A DNA stretch of 64,000 nucleotides from CAYRVX01 sp964427875 (GCA_964427875.1 CAYRVX010000024.1:6041-70040), one strand, 5' to 3'. Positions 8,330 through 16,387 are shown, counted from the stretch's first letter. A program made the numbers and translations. The notes: a model not told the origin generated them from the sequence alone.

Positions 8330-9136
8330 ATGCCGAAGATCCGGATACAGAAGGTGCTCTCGGAGGCGGGCGTGGCCTCTCGCCGGGCCGTCGAGCAGAT
8401 GGTCCTCGAAGGCAGGATCTCCGTCAACGGCTCGACGGTGACGCTCCTGCCGTGCTTCGTGGACCCCGCGGCCGACAAGATCCGCCTCGACGGCCGGATC
8501 GTCGCAAAACGCCCCGCCGGGCGGGTCTACTTCCTGCTGAACAAGCCCCGCGGCGTGCTGTGCACGCAGTCGGACCCCCGGGGCCGGCGAAGGGCGGTCG
8601 ACCTGGTCCCGGAGATTCCCGGCCGGCGGGTGTACTGCGTCGGCCGGCTCGACGCGGACTCGACCGGCCTGCTCCTGCTGACCAACGACGGGCAGCTCAC
8701 GCAGTATCTCACGCACCCCCGGTATGGCGTGGCGAAGACCTACGTGGTCCGGATCGACGGCACGCTCACCGGCGAGCAGATCTCGCGGCTGAAGTCCGGC
8801 GTCTTCCTCGACGGCAAGCCCACCGGCGGCGCGGGCGTCAAGGTGCTGCGGAAAAGCCCCGCGCAAAGCCTCATCGAGGTGACGCTCACCGAGGGCCGGA
8901 ACCGCGAGGTCCGCCGCATCCTGCTGGGCTTCGGGGTGAAGGTCAGGCGCCTCAAGCGCGTGGCGATCGGGCCGATCACCGACCGCGGGCTGAAGGTCGG
9001 CAGCTTCCGAGAGCTGCGGGCGGTCGAGGTCGCCAGGCTCCGCCGGTGCGGCAAGCAGCCGCTCGACAGGCGCGGGCCTACAGGAAGACGGCCGCCAGCG
9101 CGTAAGCCGCCAGGCCGGCCAGCAGGGGGGTGCTGA
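8330..9136 (+). CDS. Ribosomal pseudouridine synthase, RsuA/RluB family
   Basis: 268 residues. An S4 RNA-binding domain opens the protein (MPKIRIQKVLSEAGVASRRA), followed by the catalytic domain with GRLDADSTGLLLLTNDG, where the aspartate is the catalytic residue, and GRNREVRRIL. Such enzymes convert a specific uridine of 23S (RluB) or 16S (RsuA) rRNA to pseudouridine; architecture favours RluB. The basic tail after about residue 245 overlaps the end of the convergent phosphate transporter gene by 59 bases, so either the tail is real and the overlap antisense, or the gene is slightly extended. Confidence 0.87.
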   Translation: MPKIRIQKVLSEAGVASRRAVEQMVLEGRISVNGSTVTLLPCFVDPAADKIRLDGRIVAKRPAGRVYFLLNKPRGVLCTQSDPRGRRRAVDLVPEIPGRRVYCVGRLDADSTGLLLLTNDGQLTQYLTHPRYGVAKTYVVRIDGTLTGEQISRLKSGVFLDGKPTGGAGVKVLRKSPAQSLIEVTLTEGRNREVRRILLGFGVKVRRLKRVAIGPITDRGLKVGSFRELRAVEVARLRRCGKQPLDRRGPTGRRPPARKPPGRPAGGC

Positions 9137-10118
9137 CCCAGCCGGAGAAGACGCGCAGCAGCGTCCGGAGGTTGATCGTCTTGACGCCGTTGACGATGCC
9201 GATGCCCAAGACCGCCCCGACGATGGCCGTGGACGTGGAGACCGGCACGCCGACGTAAGCGAGGATCAGCACGGTCGTGCCCTGGCTCAGTATGGCAACC
9301 AGCGCGCTGAAGGCGTCCAACTGGACCAGCGACTCGCCGACGGTGAACATCACTCGTCTGCTGTAGGTGAGGATGCCCAGCGCGATCGCCCCGCCGCCGA
9401 GCAGTGCCCAGAGACGCGCGCTGTCGCCGAACGGCGCCGAGCCATAGAACACGCCGACGACGTTGGCCACGTTGTTCGCGCCCAGCGCGTACGCGCCGTA
9501 AGACCCGCCGACGATCAGCGCCAGCTTCAGCACCTGCGACCGGCGAACGAGGCTCAGGCGCAGGCCGTCCAGCAGCCTGCCTGCCAGCGGGTAGAAAACC
9601 ATGGCGATGACGGCCGCCCCGATCGGCGCGGAGACCCACGCGGCGATCACCTTGCCCAGCACGCCCCACCGGACCCCGCCCGGGTCCATCGCCAGCCCCG
9701 CGCCCAGGATCGCGCCGACGACGCCCTGTGACGTGGAGACCGGCAGCCGGAGCGTTGTCATGATCGTCACGACGGCCGCCGCCGACAGCGTCACGACAAA
9801 CGCCGAGTCGAGGCCCTCCCCGGCGGTCAGGCCGCTCAGCGTCTTCATCCCGCCCGCGCCGCCAACGACCGCACCGATCAGCACGAAGACGCTGGCGAGG
9901 ATCGCCGCCGCGGCGAAGCGGACCATGCGCGACGCCACGGCGGTGCCGAACACGTTCGCGGCGTCGTTGGAGCCCAGCGCCCAGCCGAGAAACGCCCCGC
10001 CCAACAGGGGGTACATGCCCAGGATCGACCCGCCGCCCGTGGATGCCGATGAAACGCCGAGGACCGCCGAGGCGGCATCGGCTCGGCCGGCGGGATAGCT
10101 GACTGGCAGGAGCGGCAT
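9078..10118 (-). CDS. Inorganic phosphate transporter, PiT family
   Basis: 346 residues, about ten hydrophobic membrane segments. Two internally related halves each carry the PiT signature: GSNDAANVFGTAV in the N-half and GANNVANVVGV in the C-half, together with PVSTSQGVVGAILG and PVSTSTAIVGAVLG. These proteins import phosphate (often as a metal-phosphate complex) driven by proton or sodium gradients. The gene lies 11 bases downstream of the DUF47 gene on the same strand, the usual pairing for a PiT transporter with its PhoU-like regulator. Its 3' end overlaps the convergent pseudouridine synthase gene. Confidence 0.92.
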   Translation of the reverse strand: MPLLPVSYPAGRADAASAVLGVSSASTGGGSILGMYPLLGGAFLGWALGSNDAANVFGTAVASRMVRFAAAAILASVFVLIGAVVGGAGGMKTLSGLTAGEGLDSAFVVTLSAAAVVTIMTTLRLPVSTSQGVVGAILGAGLAMDPGGVRWGVLGKVIAAWVSAPIGAAVIAMVFYPLAGRLLDGLRLSLVRRSQVLKLALIVGGSYGAYALGANNVANVVGVFYGSAPFGDSARLWALLGGGAIALGILTYSRRVMFTVGESLVQLDAFSALVAILSQGTTVLILAYVGVPVSTSTAIVGAVLGIGIVNGVKTINLRTLLRVFSGWVSTPLLAGLAAYALAAVFL

Positions 10119-10129
10119 CGGCCCGGGCC

Positions 10130-10774
10130 CTACGCTTGCTGCTTGACCGCGATGATCCGGATGAGGTCGGAGGCGTCCTCGGCCCGGTCGGAGATGTCGG
10201 CGATCCCGCTGACGACCTGCTTGAGGAGGATCTTCTCGGCCAGGTCCTGCGAGGACTCGAAGATCGCCCGGATCAGCTCCTGTTCGATCGCGTCGGCGGC
10301 CTTCTCCTTCTCGATGACCTTGTCGGCGGCCGGCGCCACCTCGGCGGGGCTTGCGAACAGCCGGGCCACCACGTCATGGAGGCGTTCGTTTGCCTCGATG
10401 TTGACGCGGACGAGGTCCCGGACGCGCTCGCGGTACTCCTGCGGGACGCGAAGGCCCTGGAGGCGGACCTCGCGGGTGACCTCCTCGCATTCGTTGGGCA
10501 CCTCGTCAAGGGCCTCCAGCAGCGAGAGGATGTCGCCGCGGAGCTCGGGGATCAGGGCCTTGCTGAACATCTCGGCCTCGACCTGGCGGCGCTTCTGGTC
10601 GGCGGCCCACTCGAACTGCCGGACCTCCTCGACTTTCCCGGCGAAGGCCTCGGAATTGCCGGATGCGAAGTACTCGTCGAACGCCTCGCCGAAGGCCCGG
10701 AGGCACTTCTCCGACTCCGTGAGGTAGTCCTCGATCATCTGCTCGATCTGCGACTGCTTCTTCCAAAAGGCCAT
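10130..10774 (-). CDS. DUF47 / PhoU-like protein paired with PiT transporter
   Basis: 214 residues, almost entirely helical, beginning MAFWKKQSQIEQMIEDYLTE. The length, the N-terminal WKK segment and the helical bundle match the DUF47 family (TIGR00153), distant relatives of PhoU. Members are nearly always encoded just upstream of a PiT phosphate transporter, as here, and are thought to regulate it at the membrane. No signal peptide. Regulation by phosphate is likely but no Pho-box-like direct repeats are evident upstream. Confidence 0.88.
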   Translation of the reverse strand: MAFWKKQSQIEQMIEDYLTESEKCLRAFGEAFDEYFASGNSEAFAGKVEEVRQFEWAADQKRRQVEAEMFSKALIPELRGDILSLLEALDEVPNECEEVTREVRLQGLRVPQEYRERVRDLVRVNIEANERLHDVVARLFASPAEVAPAADKVIEKEKAADAIEQELIRAIFESSQDLAEKILLKQVVSGIADISDRAEDASDLIRIIAVKQQA

Positions 10775-11012
10775 GGCAGTGGTCTCCGGTGATCTCTGTC
10801 AGCCGGCGCTGTGCGGCCACCTGATCTTATGGCAGTTCGTCTGCAAATGCGAATGCTCCGGACCACGGAGCCCCAGACCCAGGCGTTGCGACGCCTGGGC
10901 TTCGTGCGGCGAGAAGCTTTGACGTGCGAGGCGATCTGTGTTCGAATCTCTGCTCGGATTCACCGGATATCCATGCGGCGGACCCGCTGGAAAGAGCTTC
11001 AGGAGAGAAACG

Positions 11013-12488
11013 ATGGCGGACGAGTATCATTTCCTCGCGCTGGACCTGGGGGCCGAGAGCGGCAGGGGGGAGATCGTCACGCTTGCCGACGGCAAGGTGA
11101 CGATGGAGGAAGTGCACCGCTTTGCGAACCGCCCGGTGCGGCTGGCGGGCACGCTGCACTGGGACGTGCCGTTCCTGTTTGCCGAGCTGCTCGCGGCGAT
11201 CCGGGCGGCCGCCAAGCGCGGCGTGGATCTCTCGTCCATCAGCGTGGACACGTGGGGCGTGGACTTCGGCCTCCTGGGCGCCGACGGGGCACTTCTGGGC
11301 AATCCCGTGCACTACCGCGACGCCCGGACCGAGGGCATCCACGAGTACTCCGACCCGATCATGTCGACCGACGAGATCTTCGCCCTGACCGCCTACGAGC
11401 CGTGGGCGATCGCCTCGCTGTTCCAGTTGCTGGCGCTGAAGCGGGCGGGGTCGCCCTTGCTCGACGTGGCGGACGCGTTCCTCAACATGCCGGACCTCTT
11501 CCATTATTTCCTGACCGGCGAGAAGCGCAACGAGATGTCCATCCTGAACACGTCGAACCTGCTGGCCACCGACTGCACGTGGTGCGAAGAGGTCATCACG
11601 CGGTTCGGCCTGCCGCGAGGGATCTTCGGCCGCCTCGTCGAGCCCGCGACGGTTATCGGACCTTTGTCGCCGGCCGTCCGCGAGCAGACGGGCCTCGGCG
11701 AGGTCCCCGTCGTCGCGACGTGCGGCCACGACACGTCAGCCGCCGTCGCCGCCGTGCCGGCCACCGGCGAGGACTGGGCATACCTTTCCTCCGGAACGTG
11801 GTCCATCCTCGGCTGTCTGCTGAATGAGCCGATCGCCACGCCGCGGTGCCTCCAGTTGGGGTTCACCAACGAGTACACCTACGGCGGCTGGTACCTGGCG
11901 AGGAACATACTGGGGCTCTGGCTCATCCAGGAGCTGCGCCGCAAATGGGACACGCCGTCCGATCCCTGGGACTACTCGCGAATGACCGCCGCCGCGGCCG
12001 AAGCGGCAGCCGGGGCACTCGTCGACGCCGCCGACGAATCGCTGCTGGCCCCGGCCGACATGGAAGCGGCCCTCGTGGGCCTCATCCGCAACACGGGCCA
12101 AGCCGAGCCCGACGGCCGCGGCCGGCTCGTCCGCTGTGTCCTCGAGAGCCTCGCCCTGGAATACAACCGGCGCCTCGAGTCCCTCGGCGAGCTGACGGGC
12201 AGAAAGCGGCAGGCCATCTACCTCGTCGGCGGCGGCATCCACAACAAGCTTCTGTGTCAGTTCACGGCCAACGCCTGCGGCGTTCCCGTCCATGCCGGCG
12301 CCGATCAGTGCACGGCGCTGGGCAACGCGCTCGGCCAGGCGCTGGCGCTGGGCATCCTCAAGGGCCCCGACGAGATCCGCGACGTCATGCGGGCATCCTC
12401 CGAGATCGTCACGTACGAGCCGCAGGACGCAACCGCCTGGCAGGACAAACGCGAGCGGTACACCAAGCTCCAGGACTGGCACAGCTAG
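11013..12488 (+). CDS. rhaB: Rhamnulokinase (FGGY carbohydrate kinase)
   Basis: 491 residues from the ATG at 11013, preceded by AGGAGA at a good distance; the 25 codons upstream are rejected. FLALDLGAESGRGEIV is the N-terminal phosphate-binding strand and ISVDTWGVDFGLLGADG carries the catalytic aspartate motif seen in rhamnulokinases. The ACGHDTSAAVAAVP and YLSSGTWSILG segments and the C-terminal YLVGGGIHNKLLCQFTAN complete the two-domain actin-like fold. It phosphorylates L-rhamnulose. No other rhamnose gene is next to it, so fuculose or a related ketose cannot be excluded. Confidence 0.87.
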   Translation: MADEYHFLALDLGAESGRGEIVTLADGKVTMEEVHRFANRPVRLAGTLHWDVPFLFAELLAAIRAAAKRGVDLSSISVDTWGVDFGLLGADGALLGNPVHYRDARTEGIHEYSDPIMSTDEIFALTAYEPWAIASLFQLLALKRAGSPLLDVADAFLNMPDLFHYFLTGEKRNEMSILNTSNLLATDCTWCEEVITRFGLPRGIFGRLVEPATVIGPLSPAVREQTGLGEVPVVATCGHDTSAAVAAVPATGEDWAYLSSGTWSILGCLLNEPIATPRCLQLGFTNEYTYGGWYLARNILGLWLIQELRRKWDTPSDPWDYSRMTAAAAEAAAGALVDAADESLLAPADMEAALVGLIRNTGQAEPDGRGRLVRCVLESLALEYNRRLESLGELTGRKRQAIYLVGGGIHNKLLCQFTANACGVPVHAGADQCTALGNALGQALALGILKGPDEIRDVMRASSEIVTYEPQDATAWQDKRERYTKLQDWHS

Positions 12489-12670
12489 CTCCGGCCGACG
12501 GCGACGGCGCGCAGCCGATTGCCGCCGGCCAACACCCCTCGAATCCGCCGGGACAGCGGGTTTCTCCCAGGCGCGAGGTCCGATAAGATATGTTATGTGA
12601 CTCTTAGCGGGGCAATGGCCCCATGGCCGGCCGCTTTCGCCGGTACCGCCGTGCCGATCCGACCCGGGAC

Positions 12671-12970
12671 TCAGCGCCTGACCGGCCCGAAGGACTTGGC
12701 CAGGTCCACCGAGTCGCCCAACTCGAGGGTGTTGTTGTTGATGTTGGGATAGTAAACGTTCAGTTTGGCGGTGGCGATATCGAGCAGGTAGATGAAATCG
12801 GTTTCCTGGTTGAAGGCCCCGGTGGCGATCATGTAGTCACCGCATCCTCTGGTAGCGGCCGTGGCGCCGTAGGCCGGCTCGGTGTAGACGTAGCTCGCCA
12901 CCAGCAGCGTGGTGAGGACCGAGGCCGTGACGACCAGAAGCATGATCGTGATGTCTTGCGTGTTCTTCAT
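12671..12970 (-). CDS. Small membrane-anchored protein B (second copy of duplicated pair)
   Basis: 99 residues; GGAGG seven bases before the ATG supports the start. After MKNTQDITIM comes one hydrophobic segment (about 8-28), which serves as an uncleaved anchor or signal. The outside part has GDYMIATGAFNQETDFIYLL, i.e. the motif D-Y-(I/M)-x-x-x-G followed by D-(F)-(I/V)-Y-(V/L)-x-D, resembling a single blade of a PQQ or WD-type propeller, and ends in DSVDLAKSFG. It is a clear paralogue of the 95-residue protein at 13769-14056. It follows protein A (12990-13262) by 19 bases. Function unknown. Confidence 0.72.
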   Translation of the reverse strand: MKNTQDITIMLLVVTASVLTTLLVASYVYTEPAYGATAATRGCGDYMIATGAFNQETDFIYLLDIATAKLNVYYPNINNNTLELGDSVDLAKSFGPVRR

Positions 12971-12989
12971 GGCTTTGCCTCCGATCGTA

Positions 12990-13262
12990 TCATTTCTTCT
13001 TGAAATCGACTTCCAGCGGCCGGACCTGGTACCTGGCGAGCCGCTTGGCGGTGCGGTCGAACCGCCAACCGCTCAGACGACGCGTCTTCATGTCCACGAC
13101 GTAAACCGCGTCGAAGGTGGCCTCGACCTTGCCGGTCGCCATGATATAGTCGTTTGCGCCGCGGACGACCTGGGCGTCGGCCTTGTCCAGATTGACGGCG
13201 ATCAACGCCGCAAGCAGCGCGACGTTGACGCACACCATCGCGACAATGAGAGCTTTTTTCAT
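12990..13262 (-). CDS. Small membrane-anchored protein A (second copy of duplicated pair)
   Basis: 90 residues from the ATG complementing 13260-13262, with GGAGAAAGGAC just before it. MKKALIVAMVCVNVALLAAL is an N-terminal membrane anchor or signal segment, then VNLDKADAQVVRGANDYIM leads into the shared motif DYIMATG and FDAVYVVDMKTRRLSGW. The paralogue at 14078-14356 is collinear over the whole length. A ten-base element (complement of TACAGACACA) lies about 53 bases upstream of this start and about 52 bases upstream of the paralogue's start, so the two genes seem to have been copied with their control region. Role unknown. Confidence 0.72.
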   Translation of the reverse strand: MKKALIVAMVCVNVALLAALIAVNLDKADAQVVRGANDYIMATGKVEATFDAVYVVDMKTRRLSGWRFDRTAKRLARYQVRPLEVDFKKK

Positions 13263-13314
13263 GTCCTTTCTCCGCGGGCCCCCTTCGGCGGGGCCCAAGT
13301 TCCACGAGACACAC

Positions 13315-13324
13315 TACAGACACA
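13315..13324 (-). promoter_or_regulatory. Conserved upstream element TGTGTCTGTA (copy before second protein A gene)
   Basis: On the minus strand TGTGTCTGTA followed by GTG lies 53-62 bases ahead of the A start at 13262. The same word occurs at 14408-14417, 52-61 bases ahead of the other A gene. Conserved spacing suggests an operator or core promoter piece. No regulator can be named. Confidence 0.4.
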
Positions 13325-13385
13325 GTCGATTAAACACGTCAGAAGGAGGACGCTTCGCCCGGCTTCCCGCGGCGGCTCCGGCGGG

Positions 13386-13601
13386 TCAATCCAGGTGGCT
13401 TCTCTTGGCGTTCTTGAAGGCCACCACGCAGATGCCCAGCAGGGCGATCACGGTGCAGAGGATGGGCCAGAACGACAGAGACGACTCCAGCTTGGGCGCC
13501 CCCTTGGGCCTCGCCGAGGAGGCGGCCGCAAGCGGTCCGGCCAGGGCCGCCAGAAGGCCAAACGACGCCGCTACAGCTTTTCGCAAGTTCCTGCGTATCA
13601 T
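13386..13601 (-). CDS. Small exported protein with C-terminal membrane segment
   Basis: 71 residues between the two duplicated pairs. The N-terminus (MIRRNLRKAVAASFGLLAAL) is a signal-like segment ending around AAASSA, and residues about 43-63 (FWPILCTVIALLGICVVAF) form a membrane helix followed by a basic tail KNAKRSHLD, so the tail should be cytoplasmic. No ribosome-binding site is seen before the ATG, but a strong promoter lies so close that the mRNA would be nearly leaderless. I do not recognise the family. Confidence 0.6.
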   Translation of the reverse strand: MIRRNLRKAVAASFGLLAALAGPLAAASSARPKGAPKLESSLSFWPILCTVIALLGICVVAFKNAKRSHLD

Positions 13602-13612
13602 CTTACACCGCT

Positions 13613-13640
13613 ATTATACGAGGCCGGCGGCGATTTGCAA
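13613..13640 (-). promoter_or_regulatory. Promoter giving a nearly leaderless mRNA for the 71-residue protein
   Basis: Minus strand: TTGCAA (13635-13640), 16-base spacer, perfect TATAAT (13613-13618). The expected transcription start is about five bases before the ATG at 13601, which explains why no Shine-Dalgarno is visible. The sequence GAGCCGATTGC spans the -35 region here and again at the promoter at 14496-14525, so the two control regions are related. Confidence 0.6.
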
Positions 13641-13768
13641 TCGGCTCGTGGAAACGCTGCCGGGTCGGCGGCGCGGCAGAGCGGCCCGGCCGTGCCGAAC
13701 GGGGCCGCCGACGGAACGGTCCTGGGCCCCGTCCTACGTTCCGTTCGCCCCCAAACGGCGCCGTCGCT

Positions 13769-14056
13769 TCACTCGCGGAACAGCTTGGAGAGGTCAACGG
13801 CGTCGCGGAAGACGATGGCGTTCGTGTTGATGTTGACGTAGTAGAGGTTCATCCGGTTGCTGGCAATGTCAACGACGTAGACGAAGTCGTTGTCCTGGTC
13901 GTATGCGCCGACGGTCATGATGTAATCGCCGTCCTTGACGGCGGAGACGCCGCCGCAGGCGGGAGCGTTGTAGACATGCCCGGCCAGAAGCAGGCCGGTA
14001 AGGACCGCGGCCCCGACGGCCAGAAGCGCGATGGTGACGTTCTCTGGATTCTTCAT
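13769..14056 (-). CDS. Small membrane-anchored protein B' (first copy of duplicated pair)
   Basis: 95 residues; GGGAGG lies nine bases before the ATG. MKNPENVTIALLAVGAAVLT leads into a single hydrophobic segment, then GDYIMTVGAYDQDNDFVYVV and a C-terminal DAVDLSKLF. It aligns end to end with the protein at 12671-12970 (same MKN start, same VY-x-x-PA-x-G after the anchor, same NIN-x-N and VDL-x-K-x-F near the end). It follows protein A' by 21 bases, matching the A-B spacing of the other pair. Function unknown. Confidence 0.72.
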   Translation of the reverse strand: MKNPENVTIALLAVGAAVLTGLLLAGHVYNAPACGGVSAVKDGDYIMTVGAYDQDNDFVYVVDIASNRMNLYYVNINTNAIVFRDAVDLSKLFRE

Positions 14057-14077
14057 GGTTCGGTACCTCCCGGCCGC

Positions 14078-14356
14078 TCAGCGCCCTGGTTGGAAATCTC
14101 TGACCATACTGCGTCCGCCGCCGTACGCCAGGATGCGTCTGGTCGTCGGATCGAAGCGGAAAGCCGCGAGTTTTCGGGTCTTCAAGTTGAGGACCCAGAC
14201 GGCGTCTCGGCCTGAGGCGTTCCTCGCGGTGACCGCCAGGTAGTTCCTCGCCCCCCGGATGCTCTGGGCTTCCGCCGGGTCGAGGTTGACTGTGATCAAC
14301 GCCGCGAGCATCGCGACGTTGACGCACACCAATGCGACAATGAGGGTCTTTTTCAT
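14078..14356 (-). CDS. Small membrane-anchored protein A' (first copy of duplicated pair)
   Basis: 92 residues from the ATG complementing 14354-14356, preceded by CAGGAGACAGGAC. MKKTLIVALVCVNVAMLAAL is the anchor, then RGARNYLAVTARNASGRDAV leads into WVLNLKTRKLAAFRFDPTTR, the same blade-like motif as its three relatives. It is the first gene of the minus-strand cluster A'-B'-(71 aa)-A-B. Exported or anchored by its N-terminus; no catalytic residues can be proposed. Confidence 0.72.
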   Translation of the reverse strand: MKKTLIVALVCVNVAMLAALITVNLDPAEAQSIRGARNYLAVTARNASGRDAVWVLNLKTRKLAAFRFDPTTRRILAYGGGRSMVRDFQPGR

Positions 14357-14407
14357 GTCCTGTCTCCTGAGTGCGCCATTCGGCCGGCACAGGTTCCGCG
14401 CGCGCAA

Positions 14408-14417
14408 TACAGACACA
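14408..14417 (-). promoter_or_regulatory. Conserved upstream element TGTGTCTGTA (copy before first protein A' gene)
   Basis: Same ten bases and same distance to the start codon as at 13315-13324. Here a second GTGTCTGT lies a few bases further upstream, giving a direct repeat GTGTCTGT-TGCAAT-GTGTCTGT, as expected for a binding site. Confidence 0.4.
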
Positions 14418-14495
14418 TTGCAACAGACACCTTGTATCGGAAACGGTTTGGCTCGCCGCGTCAGGCGGATCGCCGTTTCGGCGCGCCACTCTCAG

Positions 14496-14525
14496 ATCAT
14501 ACACGCTCGCCGGGGCGGCCCGCAA
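14496..14525 (-). promoter_or_regulatory. Promoter upstream of the small-protein cluster
   Basis: Minus strand: TTGCGG (14520-14525), 18-base spacer, TATGAT (14496-14501). It shares GAGCCGATTGC with the promoter of the 71-residue gene. It probably drives the A'-B' genes. Confidence 0.45.
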
Positions 14526-14530
14526 TCGGC

Positions 14531-15052
14531 TCAGAGAAACGCCGCGATGTCAGCGGCCCGCCGGGCGAACTCGGCCGTCGGCATGGTCACCGTCTGCCAT
14601 TTAGGGCTTCTCGGCCGGGCGGCCGTGACGTACTGAGCCAGGGGAATGGCCACGAACGCGTAATGCTTCTGCTTGAACAGGTGGACGTCCTCGAACGGCG
14701 TCCGCTGCGGCGGGCCCTGGAGCCAGTAGGCGAAGACGAGCACGGCCTGGAAGTCCGCCCCGAAGACCTTCTCCCACTCGCCGAGCCCCTCGATGTCCTG
14801 TCTTGTGACCCAGTTCTCCCACGCGCGGCTGGGCCCGCGCCGCCGGCCCGCGGCCGAGTCCGGGAACTTCCGGCCCTTCACGTCCACCAGCAGGTTGGGC
14901 CCGGAGTCGCTGTAGACCAGGAAATCGAAGCTCTTGATGGACGCCCCGGCGAAGATGGCCCTCTTGGCCTCGTCGACGGCGACGTACGGCAGGCCCTTGG
15001 ATCGCAGGTAGTCCTCGAACGCCGCCTCGTAATGTACCTTTCGATGGGCCAT
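14531..15052 (-). CDS. HYExAFE family protein (predicted nuclease fold)
   Basis: 173 residues beginning MAHRKVHYEAAFEDYLRSKG, the HYE-x-AFE signature that names a family found in Planctomycetota. The middle contains SFDFLVYSDSGPNLLVDVKG: an acidic residue followed by DVKG resembles the D...(D/E)xK core of restriction-type nucleases, so a PD-(D/E)xK fold is likely, though activity is not shown. The Trp/Tyr-rich FAYWLQGPP and FKQKHYAFVAIPL segments are also typical. It is the third gene of a minus-strand group after a YkgJ-type gene and hisS. Confidence 0.75.
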   Translation of the reverse strand: MAHRKVHYEAAFEDYLRSKGLPYVAVDEAKRAIFAGASIKSFDFLVYSDSGPNLLVDVKGRKFPDSAAGRRRGPSRAWENWVTRQDIEGLGEWEKVFGADFQAVLVFAYWLQGPPQRTPFEDVHLFKQKHYAFVAIPLAQYVTAARPRSPKWQTVTMPTAEFARRAADIAAFL

Positions 15053-15075
15053 GGGCCCTCGGCAGCTCTCAGCCG

Positions 15076-16362
15076 TCAGCTTTCAGCGGTCAGCTCCATG
15101 GGGCGTTTGAGGAACTCCTGCAATGGGCGATCGACCTGCCGGCCCGTGCTGAGGTCCTTCACGGCTACGGAATCGCCGCGCACAATGACCGCCCGCAGGG
15201 CCCCTCGGCGGTTGGCGGCCTTGAGCTGCTTGCCGATGGACTGGCGCTTGTAGCTGAAATCGGCACTCAGGCCCGCACGCCGCAGGGCCCCCACCACCTC
15301 GATCACCTTGCTGAACATGCCCTCTTGACCGTCGATCACGAAGAAATCCAGGCGCCGGGCCGCCCCCGGCAGCTTGCCTTTCTCCTCCAGGAGGATGGCG
15401 AGCACGATGTCGCCCATGCCGAACCCGGTGGCCCCGACCGCCGGCCCGCCGAGGACCTCCAGAAGGTCGTCGTAGCGCCCTCCCCCCCCTACCGCGCGCA
15501 GCGTCTCGCCGCGATCGAAGATCTCGTATACCACGCCGGTATAGTACGCCAGCCCGCGGACGATCCCCATGTCGAGCACGCAGTAGTCCGCCACGCCCAT
15601 GGACGAAAGCGCCGCCATGAGCCCTTCCAGCGACGCCAAGTGCGCGTCGGCTGCCTCCTGGTCGCCAAGCAGCCGGCGGACCTCATCCACCTGCGTGCAG
15701 TCCTGGAACCGAGCTGCCGCGTCGATCTGGGCGTCGCTGAGGCCCGCCCCCAACGCCAGCTTGCGGAAGTCTTCCTCGGTCAGCCGGGGGCGCTTGTCCA
15801 GCACGGCCAGCGCCGTCTCCAGGAGCTCTGGCGGCACGCCGGCGGCGGTCAGCGCCGCGATGGTCAGCGGCCGGCTGCCGATCCGCACGCAGACGTCGTC
15901 GCTCGTCAGCCCCACCTCGCGGAGGAAGTCCACGGCCACGAAGATGCACTCGGCGTCGGCCAGGATGCTGTCGGAGCCGATGATGTCGATGTTCCACTGG
16001 AAGAACTCGCGGAGCCGCCCGCGCTGGGGCTTCTCCGCCCTGCACAGGCGCGGCACCGAGAACCACTTTATCGGACGCGGCAGGGAGTTGATCTTCGCGT
16101 TGACCATGCGGGCCAGCGACGGCGTGATCTCCGGGCGAATGGCCAGGTTCCGCCCGCCGCGGTCGGTGAAGCTGAACAACTGCTCGGCGATCTCCTGCCC
16201 GCTCTTGATCGTGAACAGGTCGAGGTACTCGAAGATCGGCGAATCGTACTCCTCGAAGCCGCTGCGAAGCGAGACCCTCCGCCAGGCGTCGACGATCCAG
16301 TTCCTCACCCGCATCACGTCCGGGTAGTAATCCCTCGTTCCCTTGACGCCCTGAAACTCCAT
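15076..16362 (-). CDS. hisS: Histidyl-tRNA synthetase
   Basis: 428 residues from the ATG at 16360-16362 (MEFQGVKGTRDYYPDVMRVR); the 60 codons upstream overlap the preceding gene and are low-complexity. GVKGTRDYYP is the N-terminal motif; motif 2 lies around FSVPRLCRAEKPQRGRLREF with the ATP-binding arginine, and VRGLAYYTGVVYEIFD is the histidine-binding motif. A C-terminal anticodon-binding domain ends the protein. The last residues (ELTAES) are encoded by a short GCTGAnnGCTGA-type repeat that continues into the intergenic spacer, so the extreme C-terminus may have been altered by it. Confidence 0.93.
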   Translation of the reverse strand: MEFQGVKGTRDYYPDVMRVRNWIVDAWRRVSLRSGFEEYDSPIFEYLDLFTIKSGQEIAEQLFSFTDRGGRNLAIRPEITPSLARMVNAKINSLPRPIKWFSVPRLCRAEKPQRGRLREFFQWNIDIIGSDSILADAECIFVAVDFLREVGLTSDDVCVRIGSRPLTIAALTAAGVPPELLETALAVLDKRPRLTEEDFRKLALGAGLSDAQIDAAARFQDCTQVDEVRRLLGDQEAADAHLASLEGLMAALSSMGVADYCVLDMGIVRGLAYYTGVVYEIFDRGETLRAVGGGGRYDDLLEVLGGPAVGATGFGMGDIVLAILLEEKGKLPGAARRLDFFVIDGQEGMFSKVIEVVGALRRAGLSADFSYKRQSIGKQLKAANRRGALRAVIVRGDSVAVKDLSTGRQVDRPLQEFLKRPMELTAES

Positions 16363-16387
16363 GACCGCCAGTCTTCCGCTTCCCTGT

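Noticed and set aside
10878..10899. Perfect hairpin CCCAGGCG-TTGCGA-CGCCTGGG between the DUF47 gene and rhaB
   Set aside because: No T-run on either strand, so not a terminator, and no second copy was seen in the window; kept only as a note.
10920..10965. GTTCGAATC-like word suggesting a tRNA T-arm
   Set aside because: No acceptor stem, D-arm or anticodon arm can be built around it; no tRNA was found in the window.
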